A stretch of DNA of 6,621 nt from JBMFOH01 sp049969715 [NCBI: bacterium] (GTDB lineage Bacteria > DUMJ01), in assembly GCA_049969715.1 (NCBI GenBank), contig JBMFOH010000051.1:1-6621 (forward strand). The letters are read 5' to 3'. The notes beneath the pieces were generated by a model. It was not told the DNA's origin. It saw only the letters and a program-made list of their open reading frames with translations, and ran no database searches. Positions 1 to 6,560 of the stretch are shown here, piece by piece; positions within the stretch are counted from its first letter, which is position 1, and every line of letters starts with the position of its first letter. A program made the translations under genes and the position numbers.

Positions 1-477
1 CCTATACGCACAGTTAGTGCAATATTTAATCCTCCTAGCTGGAGGGGGAAGAGGATTCTGAATGATAGTTTCAATATTATTTATCGCTTCATTTATCTCT
101 TTCTTCTTCTCATCATCTAGTTCTACTGGAATTCTCTTCCTTTCTTTAGGGATAAAAACCTCTCCCTTTGCCTTAATGCCAAGCTCTTCTAAAATCATTA
201 GATAATAAGAAAGCTGCATTAGACCAGATTTTTCTGACCTACTAGACTTCTTTATCTCTCCAATCACTAAAGCCTCATTATCCTTTTTAATGAGATCTAT
301 CTTTATATCACCTATAAGATAGCCCTTTCTTTCCCGGTTATAAGAACTTTCCTCTACAAAACGACCCACCTCTAAAAAAGTATTGTCCTGATCTGGTACT
401 AACTCATATGCCATAAGCCATAGTTCTCTCTCACATACAAAATAACTAGCTATAAGTGTTCCATTTATATGGTGCAT
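1..477 (-). CDS. cas4: Cas4 CRISPR-associated RecB-like nuclease, 3' end cut by window edge
   Basis: Cas4 is a RecB-family, iron-sulfur-cluster nuclease that works with Cas1-Cas2 to select PAM-bearing prespacers and trim them. The 159 visible codons open with the Cas4 N-terminal signature YFVCERELWL, holding cluster cysteine Cys15. The nuclease core follows: Asp61 in GDIKIDL, Glu74 and Lys76 in GEIKKSS, and the QLSYY motif (Gln88, Tyr91/92). A proline-rich stretch (PLPPP, 142-146) leads to CTNC (Cys153, Cys156); the fourth cysteine should come a few residues past the window edge, so only the extreme C-terminus is missing. ATG at 477-475 is chosen because AGAGGG lies 5 nt upstream. The gene follows cas3 by 9 nt in the same reading frame, the usual I-B position ahead of cas1 and cas2. 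The motif-I His common in this family (GRFIHE-like) reads Glu42 here (GRFVEE). Family identity is clear. Confidence 0.95.
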   Translation of the reverse strand, partial: MHHINGTLIASYFVCERELWLMAYELVPDQDNTFLEVGRFVEESSYNRERKGYLIGDIKIDLIKKDNEALVIGEIKKSSRSEKSGLMQLSYYLMILEELGIKAKGEVFIPKERKRIPVELDDEKKKEINEAINNIETIIQNPLPPPARRIKYCTNCAYR

Positions 478-482
478 ATAAA

Positions 483-488
483 CCCTCT
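483..488 (-). promoter_or_regulatory. Ribosome binding site of cas4
   Basis: AGAGGG lies 5 nt before the cas4 ATG. It overlaps the cas3 TAG stop codon, so ribosomes finishing cas3 are placed right at the cas4 start. This suggests translational coupling (inference). Confidence 0.7.
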
Positions 489-2880
489 AGAAGACTACTG
501 CCTCCAAATGAACCCCACTTTTAATTCCTGTCTCTATATCATAAAAACTTTTTACCCTATTAAATGGGATGTACCCTAGATTCTTCTCTAGAAGTAGCTC
601 AAAGATTCCTGTATCTCCTTTTCTAACTCTAACATTTACTATATAACTATCTAAGTCCGTTTTAATCTCTAGAAGCTTTACTTTTTTCTCCCATCTTTCA
701 AGAGAGTTATCGTTTATGATACTCATAAACTTCTGCCAAATCCTTTTTGCCTCTTCGTCTAACTCTACAAACACAGGATAGATTAATCCTTCTTCCTTAA
801 TGAGTTTAAAGTCCTTCACTGATATTTCATTTTCATCATAAAATCTTAAAGACATTAATGCCTTATATATCTCTTTAGAATCTTGAAAAGATTCTCTATT
901 CCTTAATTTTTTAAAGTAGATGTTTATTAAGTCTATAAATTCTACTTCTCTTATCTTCTCTATCTCTCTTAAAATCTCTCTCGCCAAAGATGGAGATACT
1001 TTCTTATAGACATAGGTAGCATAATCTCTACCTCTTTCGTCAACTAGATAGAAAACCCATACAGTACCACTATTTTCCCTAAAGTTCCTATTACATCTCC
1101 CCGATACCTGGATTATAGAGTCTAGTGGACCTATATCTCTTATCACTACATCAAAATCTATATCTACTCCAGCCTCAACAACCTGAGTAGATACCAATAT
1201 TGGTTTATAGCCTTCTTTCAAAAGTGATTTTATTTCCTGTATTCTTTTTAATCTTTCTTTAGAAATTATATTGGCAGATAGATAGTAGAGCGTAGTCCTT
1301 TCTCCTAAAGTAAGTTTAAGTTTATTGTAAAACTCTATAGATGATTTAATCGTATTAAAGACTATAAGATAAGACCTATTACTCTCATAGTTATTCTTGA
1401 ACCAAGAAAAGAGATCTTCTAGAGTCTTCTCCTCCACAACTTGAGAGTTCAATTCGAGTCTATCCATTTCTTTAAAGTAATTTTCACTACCATCAAGGAG
1501 TTCTAAAGATTTATCCTGATCAAAGATTAAAGGTTTGGTTGCTGTCATAAGGATTATGTAACATCCAAGATATTCTGTCATAAGCTTTAATATGTTATTT
1601 ACCAACGACCAATACTCCACTGGTATGTTTTGTACCTCATCTAGGATTATTATGCTCCTAGCTATATTGTGATACTTTTTAAGAAAGCTGTTTTTAAAAG
1701 CTATGGTAGAGTGGAGAAGCTGAACAAATGTAGTTACTATAACTTCAGATTCCCAGGATTCAAGAAGAGCAAGAGAGGTTTCGGTGTCTTTTACTTCGTC
1801 ATACGCCTCATATTCTACTTTAGCCGAGTGATGATGACCAATTAAGTAAGCAGAGCTATTTCCTGCAAATTCTTTTATATTAGAAAGGACATCCTTTAAG
1901 ACCTCGTAATTTTGGTTTATTATAGATATGAAGGGAAGTGAATATATGAGCCTAGGGGTATAGCCTAGTTTATCTTCTATCTTTTTCCTGAGTTTTAATG
2001 CAAAGGAGAAACCTGTTAGAGTCTTGCCAGAACCTGTAGGTGAGGTAAAGGTAAATATCCTGTTCCTCTCTATATCTATGGTATCAATCTTCTGGACCAC
2101 CCTATTAAATATCTCTTCCCTTATAAGGTTTATCCTATCAGTTCTATCTGTAAGGTTCCTCTTATAAATTTCTACAATATCAGAAGGGATTACTCTTCTC
2201 TCTATGTCTTTTACTTTTCCTGCAGACTTCTTATCAGCATCTATAAGTGCGGAGAATAGACTGAGTGTAAGTATAGAGCCTTTAGCTTTAATATCAGAAT
2301 TAGCCTTTTTCTCAAATCTATATTCTATCTCTAAAAGTCTCTCTATCAAATTATTGAAATCCCTTTCGAATCCATCAATTCTAAATAAATCCAATTCTTC
2401 CAATTCCCTATCAATTTCTTCTTCATTTGTCTTTATATTGTCTATCTGTTTCTTCAAAATATCTATGTAATCTTCGTCATTAAGATGATCCTCCAGGAGA
2501 GATAGGGAAGTCAGATCTAAGTGATGGTGATAGACCACAAAGAATGTTATAAGAGGGAGGAAAAGCTTGATTTCCTCACTTATATTATCTAGCTTAACTC
2601 TTTCCATAACAAATGCGGAATAGAGGGAAGAGATGAAGGCATGGTTTGATAATCTTCCATAGTCACCTCTTCCCAAAAGCCTATCCTGAAAGTAAGTCAT
2701 ATATTTACCAAAATCATGCGTCAGTCCTATATAGTAGGCGACATCAGAAATATTTTCTTCCGAATCAAAAAAGAAATATTTCTTAGCTCTATATGCTACT
2801 TCTTTAAGATGGTCTCTTAGAAGGATAGATCTCTCTTCAATTACCATATTATCCTTCATCTCCACGTGAGAAAAGAACAT
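487..2880 (-). CDS. cas3: Cas3 HD nuclease-helicase, type I effector
   Basis: Cas3 is recruited to Cascade R-loops, nicks the displaced strand and degrades it while moving 3'-5' with ATP. From the ATG start it has 797 residues, a full-length single-chain Cas3. The N-terminal HD domain shows His24 (DHL), His55-Asp56 (THDFGK), His80 (NHAF), the YHHH run (118-120) and a late SALIDAD motif (about 211-216). The SF2 helicase follows: Walker A PTGSGKT (281-287), DEVQ box (414-417), TAT (446-448), motif V STQVVEAGVDID (564-575) and motif VI QVSGRCNR (591-598), then a Cas3 C-terminal region. All catalytic motifs look intact. A TTG two codons upstream (2886-2884) keeps the frame but sits directly against GGAGGG, too close to serve as the start; the ATG at 2880-2878 has that SD 6 nt away. 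It begins 2 nt after the cas5 stop. Confidence 0.98.
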   Translation of the reverse strand: MFFSHVEMKDNMVIEERSILLRDHLKEVAYRAKKYFFFDSEENISDVAYYIGLTHDFGKYMTYFQDRLLGRGDYGRLSNHAFISSLYSAFVMERVKLDNISEEIKLFLPLITFFVVYHHHLDLTSLSLLEDHLNDEDYIDILKKQIDNIKTNEEEIDRELEELDLFRIDGFERDFNNLIERLLEIEYRFEKKANSDIKAKGSILTLSLFSALIDADKKSAGKVKDIERRVIPSDIVEIYKRNLTDRTDRINLIREEIFNRVVQKIDTIDIERNRIFTFTSPTGSGKTLTGFSFALKLRKKIEDKLGYTPRLIYSLPFISIINQNYEVLKDVLSNIKEFAGNSSAYLIGHHHSAKVEYEAYDEVKDTETSLALLESWESEVIVTTFVQLLHSTIAFKNSFLKKYHNIARSIIILDEVQNIPVEYWSLVNNILKLMTEYLGCYIILMTATKPLIFDQDKSLELLDGSENYFKEMDRLELNSQVVEEKTLEDLFSWFKNNYESNRSYLIVFNTIKSSIEFYNKLKLTLGERTTLYYLSANIISKERLKRIQEIKSLLKEGYKPILVSTQVVEAGVDIDFDVVIRDIGPLDSIIQVSGRCNRNFRENSGTVWVFYLVDERGRDYATYVYKKVSPSLAREILREIEKIREVEFIDLINIYFKKLRNRESFQDSKEIYKALMSLRFYDENEISVKDFKLIKEEGLIYPVFVELDEEAKRIWQKFMSIINDNSLERWEKKVKLLEIKTDLDSYIVNVRVRKGDTGIFELLLEKNLGYIPFNRVKSFYDIETGIKSGVHLEAVVF

Positions 2881-2882
2881 CT

Positions 2883-3626
2883 TCAACCCTCCATAAATAA
2901 GATTTTCTCTCCATTTATTAGGTAGTAAATTCCTTCTCCTCTAATCCTTATCCTTTTCCCCTTTATCTCCCCTATAAATTCTCTCGGAGAATCGTCTATT
3001 ATTCTGCCTTTCCCAAAAGAGTACGGCATCTTCTCCTTTACATATATGGCCCCAATATAAGGTTCTAAAGAGATGCTTTTATCTTCTATGAGATTTAAGT
3101 TTAATATAGAGTCTATCTCCATAGGGTCTTTAAATCCTACCTCTTGCGCCTCGAAGATACCTAAAGGCTCGATCTCTCCTATAAACTCACTTATACCTAG
3201 ATAGGGTGGAAATTCTAGATCTTCATAGAGAACAGTTTCTACCACCTTTTCAAAGAGGTCTTTATCACTATGAGCAAAGTAGATCCTGTATTTTATACTA
3301 GAGTTCCAGTCTTCTGGTATTACAATTTCTAGGGGTATCTGGGTATGCTGTCTACTACTTAAGTTGACTTGACTTATATTCTCAGCCCATACATAGTTTA
3401 CAACCTGTAATATCTTTCTTAATGGAGATTTTATCGAAATACCAATATTAGAGCATTTCGGAGAGAAGATCTCATAATATGAGTCCCTTTCAAAACCTGA
3501 TATCCCCGCTATTAGACCTGTTATGGTAGTCCTAGGTGGAAAGAAATACGATAAAGAGGAGGAATTTGTATAGTATTTTCTATAATGAGCCATCTTGCCT
3601 ATAAGATCAAAGACAAGAACCCTCAT
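2883..3626 (-). CDS. cas5: Cas5 of type I-B Cascade
   Basis: Cas5 is a RAMP-fold Cascade subunit that binds the 5' handle of the crRNA and joins Cas8b to the Cas7 filament. The 247-residue protein shows the family pattern clearly: an N-terminal first strand MRVLVFDL, then GKMAHYRKYYTNSSSLSYFF (10-29), PPRTTITGLIAGISG (30-44), a central PPYLGISEF (140-148), and a C-terminal region with PYIGAIYVKEKMPYSFGKGR (189-208). This matches the Cas5h/Cas5b group seen with Csh1 and Csh2. Because a cas6 is present upstream, Cas5 is unlikely to be the crRNA-processing enzyme here, as it is in type I-C (inference). The ATG lies 2 nt after the cas7 stop, and the TGA stop is followed 2 nt later by cas3. The length is normal and nothing appears broken. 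Confidence 0.96.
   Translation of the reverse strand: MRVLVFDLIGKMAHYRKYYTNSSSLSYFFPPRTTITGLIAGISGFERDSYYEIFSPKCSNIGISIKSPLRKILQVVNYVWAENISQVNLSSRQHTQIPLEIVIPEDWNSSIKYRIYFAHSDKDLFEKVVETVLYEDLEFPPYLGISEFIGEIEPLGIFEAQEVGFKDPMEIDSILNLNLIEDKSISLEPYIGAIYVKEKMPYSFGKGRIIDDSPREFIGEIKGKRIRIRGEGIYYLINGEKILFMEG
2887..2892 (-). promoter_or_regulatory. Ribosome binding site that decides the cas3 start
   Basis: GGAGGG lies 6 nt upstream of ATG 2880-2878 and abuts the alternative TTG at 2886-2884. The spacing supports the ATG. The site lies in the last codons of cas5. Confidence 0.8.
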
Positions 3627-3628
3627 AA

Positions 3629-4591
3629 TTAATCACCAGAACTCTGACTCAACATTATGATACTTACATCGCTTAGCTTGTTACTAACCTGCGAACTTAA
3701 GTTTCCCCCGTTTATTCTAAGCTCTGGATCTTCATAAAGGTATATCTTCTCTATCTTCTCTCTATTGGTAGAGAGAAATACCAATAGATCTGACATATCC
3801 AATTCGTAATCAGATATATCCCTTAAGCCTTCTACTTTATCAAGTTTAATCTTACCTCTAAAGTCTCCTAAAAAGATCCCTTTATTTTTATACTCTACTC
3901 TTAGATATAATCTGGGTTTCTGACCAACTTTACTCCTAGTAGAAGCCATTTGAGAAATAGCATTGACCATTGCAGAGTCTAACAAAAGGATGTCTTCTTC
4001 AGTAAGTCTAGTATATTCTGCCCTGTATCCACTAACTATACCATAGAAGGCAATGAGAGAATAATAAAGCCTCCAATCCTTGCCGAAAGTACCATATTCA
4101 CCTCTACCCCTTTCGGTTCTACCTGCAAATACAGATGTTATAGAGTTCGATGTTACTAGTTCTACTTTATTTAGGGAATAGCCCCAGGTAAACTGTACCG
4201 GTCCAGTAAATGTAGAGCTAGCACCTTTCTCACCCTCCTGTGCCTTTATAGGCATAGTCGCTCCAAAGAGTCTTACATCGATAAGTCTTGAAAGTACAAC
4301 ATCTATATCCTCTCTAGTTAAAGATGAAAGTTTTTCTTTATTTAGAAGACGCCTTATTCTTTCTGTTGCATCTACTGTCTCTCCCTCCATCTTAGTTACA
4401 AAAATTTCATATCCTTTACTATCTAGATAATCCCTGATGTATCTTTTAAGCCTTATATCGCTTACTAGATTTACTTCTTTATCATAGTCCATCCTAGGTT
4501 TATTCTCATCATCCGGGTCACCGTTTGGATTTGTTAACTTAGCATCATATAGAAATAGTATTTCAGAATTTTTTGAATAATAGTTACTCAT
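3629..4591 (-). CDS. cas7: Cas7 (Csh2 type), Cascade backbone subunit
   Basis: Cas7 polymerises along the crRNA spacer, several copies per complex, and forms the backbone of Cascade. The 320-residue product has the Csh2/Csd2 N-terminal hallmark NPNGDPDDENKPR (21-33) followed by VSDIRLKRYIRDYL (43-56). RLFGATMP comes at 107-114, TGPVQFTWGYS (129-139) is a conserved core strand, GTFGKDWRLYYSLIAFYG (167-184) is another, and STRSKVGQKPRLYLRVEY (208-225) is the late core segment. Length and motif order are as expected for I-B Cas7. The ATG overlaps the end of cas8b by 8 nt and is preceded by a strong AGAAAGGAGG, fitting the need for many copies. A perfect 10-bp inverted repeat lies in its 3' part (3761-3788). 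The stop is TAA. Confidence 0.97.
   Translation of the reverse strand: MSNYYSKNSEILFLYDAKLTNPNGDPDDENKPRMDYDKEVNLVSDIRLKRYIRDYLDSKGYEIFVTKMEGETVDATERIRRLLNKEKLSSLTREDIDVVLSRLIDVRLFGATMPIKAQEGEKGASSTFTGPVQFTWGYSLNKVELVTSNSITSVFAGRTERGRGEYGTFGKDWRLYYSLIAFYGIVSGYRAEYTRLTEEDILLLDSAMVNAISQMASTRSKVGQKPRLYLRVEYKNKGIFLGDFRGKIKLDKVEGLRDISDYELDMSDLLVFLSTNREKIEKIYLYEDPELRINGGNLSSQVSNKLSDVSIIMLSQSSGD
3632..3637 (-). promoter_or_regulatory. Ribosome binding site of cas5, shifted type
   Basis: GGTGAT lies 5 nt before the cas5 ATG and matches the 3' half of the full SD consensus (GGTGAT) rather than the AGGAGG core. It sits in the last two sense codons of cas7 plus one base of its stop, so cas5 translation probably depends on ribosomes arriving from cas7 (inference). 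Confidence 0.5.
3761..3788. repeat. Perfect 10-bp inverted repeat, 8-nt loop, inside cas7
   Basis: TCTATTGGTA (3761-3770) and its exact reverse complement TACCAATAGA (3779-3788) flank an 8-nt loop. The bases just outside (3760 c, 3789 t) do not pair. It lies in the cas7 codons for about residues 268-277, with no U-run after it, so it is not a classic terminator. It could form an mRNA hairpin or be chance. Confidence 0.6.
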
Positions 4592-5009
4592 TACTCTTTT
4601 CCTCCTTTCTAATATTCCTTATCCTCCTATAGGTATTGTAGGCATAGCCAGACATTATGTAATAGACATTCTCGGCATCTGAAAGACTCCAGTTTCTTAT
4701 ATGTTTATCCATAAGCTCTTTCATAATAGAATATACCTTTTCGTTATAACCTCTTATTCTATACTGATCTAGCTTTTCAAATACTTCATTCGATAGGTTT
4801 ATAAGATTTTTTGCACTTATACCGTTAAAGTTTATCTTGTTTAATATTGGTTTTTTGGCATTAAAATCTGTACCTTTTATCTGCTCATTCCCAATCTCAC
4901 CTATAAGATAACCAAGTAAGAACAGAGCAGACCCCTCCTCACTATATTCCATCTTTACCATATAGTACTCTATATCCTTATCGAGTATTCCCTCAAATGA
5001 TTCGTTCAT
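4584..5009 (-). CDS. cas11b: Cas11b small subunit, internal in-frame translation product of cas8b
   Basis: In several type I systems that lack a separate small-subunit gene (I-B, I-C, I-D), Cas11 is made from an internal start in the large-subunit gene and lines the Cascade belly, stabilising R-loops. Here no separate small-subunit gene is seen between cas6 and cas3. Inside cas8b, ATG 5009-5007 (Cas8b Met518) is preceded by AGGAGGTGA with a 4-nt spacer, as good as the cas8b site itself. The product would be 141 residues, starting MNESFEGILDKD, largely helical, with ALFLLGYLIGE at 28-38; this is the usual size and place for Cas11b. The codons before it spell a Gly-rich linker (TGGES), a sensible domain boundary. 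It shares the cas8b stop. The alternative is that Met518 is silent and the SD match is chance, which I think unlikely. Confidence 0.82.
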   Translation of the reverse strand: MNESFEGILDKDIEYYMVKMEYSEEGSALFLLGYLIGEIGNEQIKGTDFNAKKPILNKINFNGISAKNLINLSNEVFEKLDQYRIRGYNEKVYSIMKELMDKHIRNWSLSDAENVYYIMSGYAYNTYRRIRNIRKEEKSNE

Positions 5010-6560
5010 ACTTTCACCTCCTGTAAGCATCCCTAATCTTTCAAATAACTTCAAAAGAAGATTTGTCTTTAAGATTGCAAAGACCATTGAGAGTTCAACA
5101 TTACTCTGTGGTGGTCTTATGTTATACTGGGCAAACTTTTCGAATCTATAGACACCAAAGAGAGCTACAAAACTATCTATTAGATTCTTTCTATCCACTC
5201 TATGGGCAAGAAAGATATCCTCATAGAGATCTAAAATCCTCTTATACTCAGAACCCTTACCCCTCCTTATTGGTATAAGATAATAAATATTATCAAGACC
5301 TATAAACCATCTTCTATCTTCACCAAATACATCATCACCTAACTTTTGAGTATCTCTAATTGCCTCACGTATGTATTCTACCTTTCTTAATGGGACATCC
5401 TTTATCAATTCTCTAATCTTAAAAACCTCTTTATTCTTCTTATTCTTTTCATAAAAGAGCAGGTCAACAAATGAGTAATCTATAAGTCTCTTATACTTCC
5501 TATATCTTTCTAATTCTTTTTCAATCCTCTTCTCAAAACTTAGGAAATTATCAATAGTAAATGTAGAAATGGTAAGGTCCTTAGAATATTCAGTCCATCC
5601 CTCTATAAGCTTTTCCCCTATAGGATTGAAGAATAAACCAGGGATAATCCAGAGATCGTTTCCTCCTAACTCTCCAGAGAGGCTGTTCTCTATATATTTA
5701 ACTCCAAGGACAACATCCCTGTAACAGTCTCTACAAAGTGTAAAGTTTTTGGAAAAACCCTTTTTAAAACTTTTACCTTCTAGCTCCGAAGAAAAAGTTA
5801 CTAGTTTTGTTATATAAAACTTAACTGGAAACCTTGCTGTGTTATATGTAACAGTATCTCTCTGTCCACAGATATGGCATATACCATCGAATCCATCCTT
5901 AAAACTTTCCTCTATAATCTTTTCTTCTATATATTCCCTGTAATCTGGTAATAAGGATGGTGGTTTTCCGTCAAAGGTAATAGAGAATAGTGCTATATCT
6001 TTTTTATCAAAACCTAGATATTTTTTAATGATATCAAAGAATGTCTTCTCATATAGAGTTTTTAGGCTCTTTACAAAGTCTTTGTAACTATCACATTCAT
6101 TTTTCTCCTTGGGTAATGTAAATTCCGGATTAGTCTTTAGAAAGTTTATCTTCCTAAGATCTAAGATATAAACATCCCTATCCCTAACTCTTAGGGTGAT
6201 AAAAAAGTTATTTAGTATCCTTTTTAATATCTCCTTTAATTCACACTCCCTAAGTTCGTTATATAGGTTCACAAGAGAGTCACTTAATAGATACTTTAAT
6301 CCATCTGTAGTCAACCTATCCTGGGGCAGATTACCTTTAGCATTCCCTATCCATAGATACTCATCTAAACGTTTATTATCTAAGACCTTAGGTTCCAGCT
6401 CAATTATATCTTCTATAGTATTAAAGTTTATCACTAAGATATATAGAGGATTCTCTTTATTATCTTCAATATCTATAGAGTCATACTCGACTAGACCTGA
6501 CACAAAATCTCTATCTCCGCTACTTACAGATCTACCTATTCTTCTTACCGCTTCAAGCAT
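4584..6560 (-). CDS. cas8b: Cas8b large subunit of type I-B Cascade (TM1802/Csh1 kind)
   Basis: Cas8b is the Cascade large subunit, thought to read the PAM and position Cas3. From the ATG at 6560-6558 it has 658 residues. The N-terminal part carries WIGNAKGNLPQDRLTTDGLK (70-89), a TM1802-like pattern. Two CxxC pairs (Cys228/Cys231 in CHIC and Cys276/Cys279 in CRDC) probably bind one zinc ion. LWIIPGLFFNP (303-313) and NIRPPQSNVELS (480-491) follow, then a helical C-terminal domain with ALFLLGYLIGE (545-555) and a closing ENVYYIMSGYAYN. The start rests on AAAGGAGGTGA 5 nt upstream; a longer reading from TTG at 6596-6594 would run through that SD and the cas6 tail. It overlaps cas6 and cas7 by 8 nt each. 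The C-terminal 141 codons are also read as cas11b. Subtype is assigned from remembered motifs plus gene order. Confidence 0.96.
   Translation of the reverse strand: MLEAVRRIGRSVSSGDRDFVSGLVEYDSIDIEDNKENPLYILVINFNTIEDIIELEPKVLDNKRLDEYLWIGNAKGNLPQDRLTTDGLKYLLSDSLVNLYNELRECELKEILKRILNNFFITLRVRDRDVYILDLRKINFLKTNPEFTLPKEKNECDSYKDFVKSLKTLYEKTFFDIIKKYLGFDKKDIALFSITFDGKPPSLLPDYREYIEEKIIEESFKDGFDGICHICGQRDTVTYNTARFPVKFYITKLVTFSSELEGKSFKKGFSKNFTLCRDCYRDVVLGVKYIENSLSGELGGNDLWIIPGLFFNPIGEKLIEGWTEYSKDLTISTFTIDNFLSFEKRIEKELERYRKYKRLIDYSFVDLLFYEKNKKNKEVFKIRELIKDVPLRKVEYIREAIRDTQKLGDDVFGEDRRWFIGLDNIYYLIPIRRGKGSEYKRILDLYEDIFLAHRVDRKNLIDSFVALFGVYRFEKFAQYNIRPPQSNVELSMVFAILKTNLLLKLFERLGMLTGGESMNESFEGILDKDIEYYMVKMEYSEEGSALFLLGYLIGEIGNEQIKGTDFNAKKPILNKINFNGISAKNLINLSNEVFEKLDQYRIRGYNEKVYSIMKELMDKHIRNWSLSDAENVYYIMSGYAYNTYRRIRNIRKEEKSNE
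4601..4610 (-). promoter_or_regulatory. Strong ribosome binding site of cas7
   Basis: AGAAAGGAGG ends 9 nt before the cas7 ATG and lies inside the last codons of cas8b and cas11b. It fixes the ATG at 4591-4589 as the start and fits a highly translated subunit. Confidence 0.85.
5014..5022 (-). promoter_or_regulatory. Internal ribosome binding site for cas11b
   Basis: AGGAGGTGA lies 4 nt before ATG 5009-5007, inside cas8b. With the following AAG it makes a 12-nt exact match (AGGAGGTGAAAG) to the site in front of cas8b at 6563-6574. It encodes Gly-Gly-Glu in Cas8b. Confidence 0.82.

Noticed and set aside
31-45. CCTCC/GGAGG 5-bp hairpin and an AGGAGG on the minus strand near the end of cas4
   Set aside because: The stem is short and has no U-run. 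The possible TTG after AGGAGG reaches a stop after two codons (TTG CAC TAA), so it is not the start of cas1.
2204-2470. Plus-strand open frame of 88 codons
   Set aside because: It lies wholly antisense to cas3, has Ser/Leu-rich composition typical of a shadow of Lys/Glu-rich coding sequence, and has no recognisable domain.
2463-2494. GGAGG followed 9 nt later by an ATG on the minus strand inside cas3
   Set aside because: The ATG is out of frame with cas3 and hits TAG after five codons.
4225-4255. AGGAGGGTGA followed by GTG inside cas7
   Set aside because: The GTG is out of the cas7 frame and opens only a very short frame; the motif simply encodes the QEGEKG residues.
5028-5030. Alternative internal start at Cas8b Met511 (MLTGG)
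   Set aside because: It has only a weak TTAGGG placed too close; the next Met, seven codons on, has the near-consensus SD.
5063-5278. Plus-strand open frame of 71 codons
   Set aside because: It is antisense to a conserved part of cas8b and has no recognisable domain.
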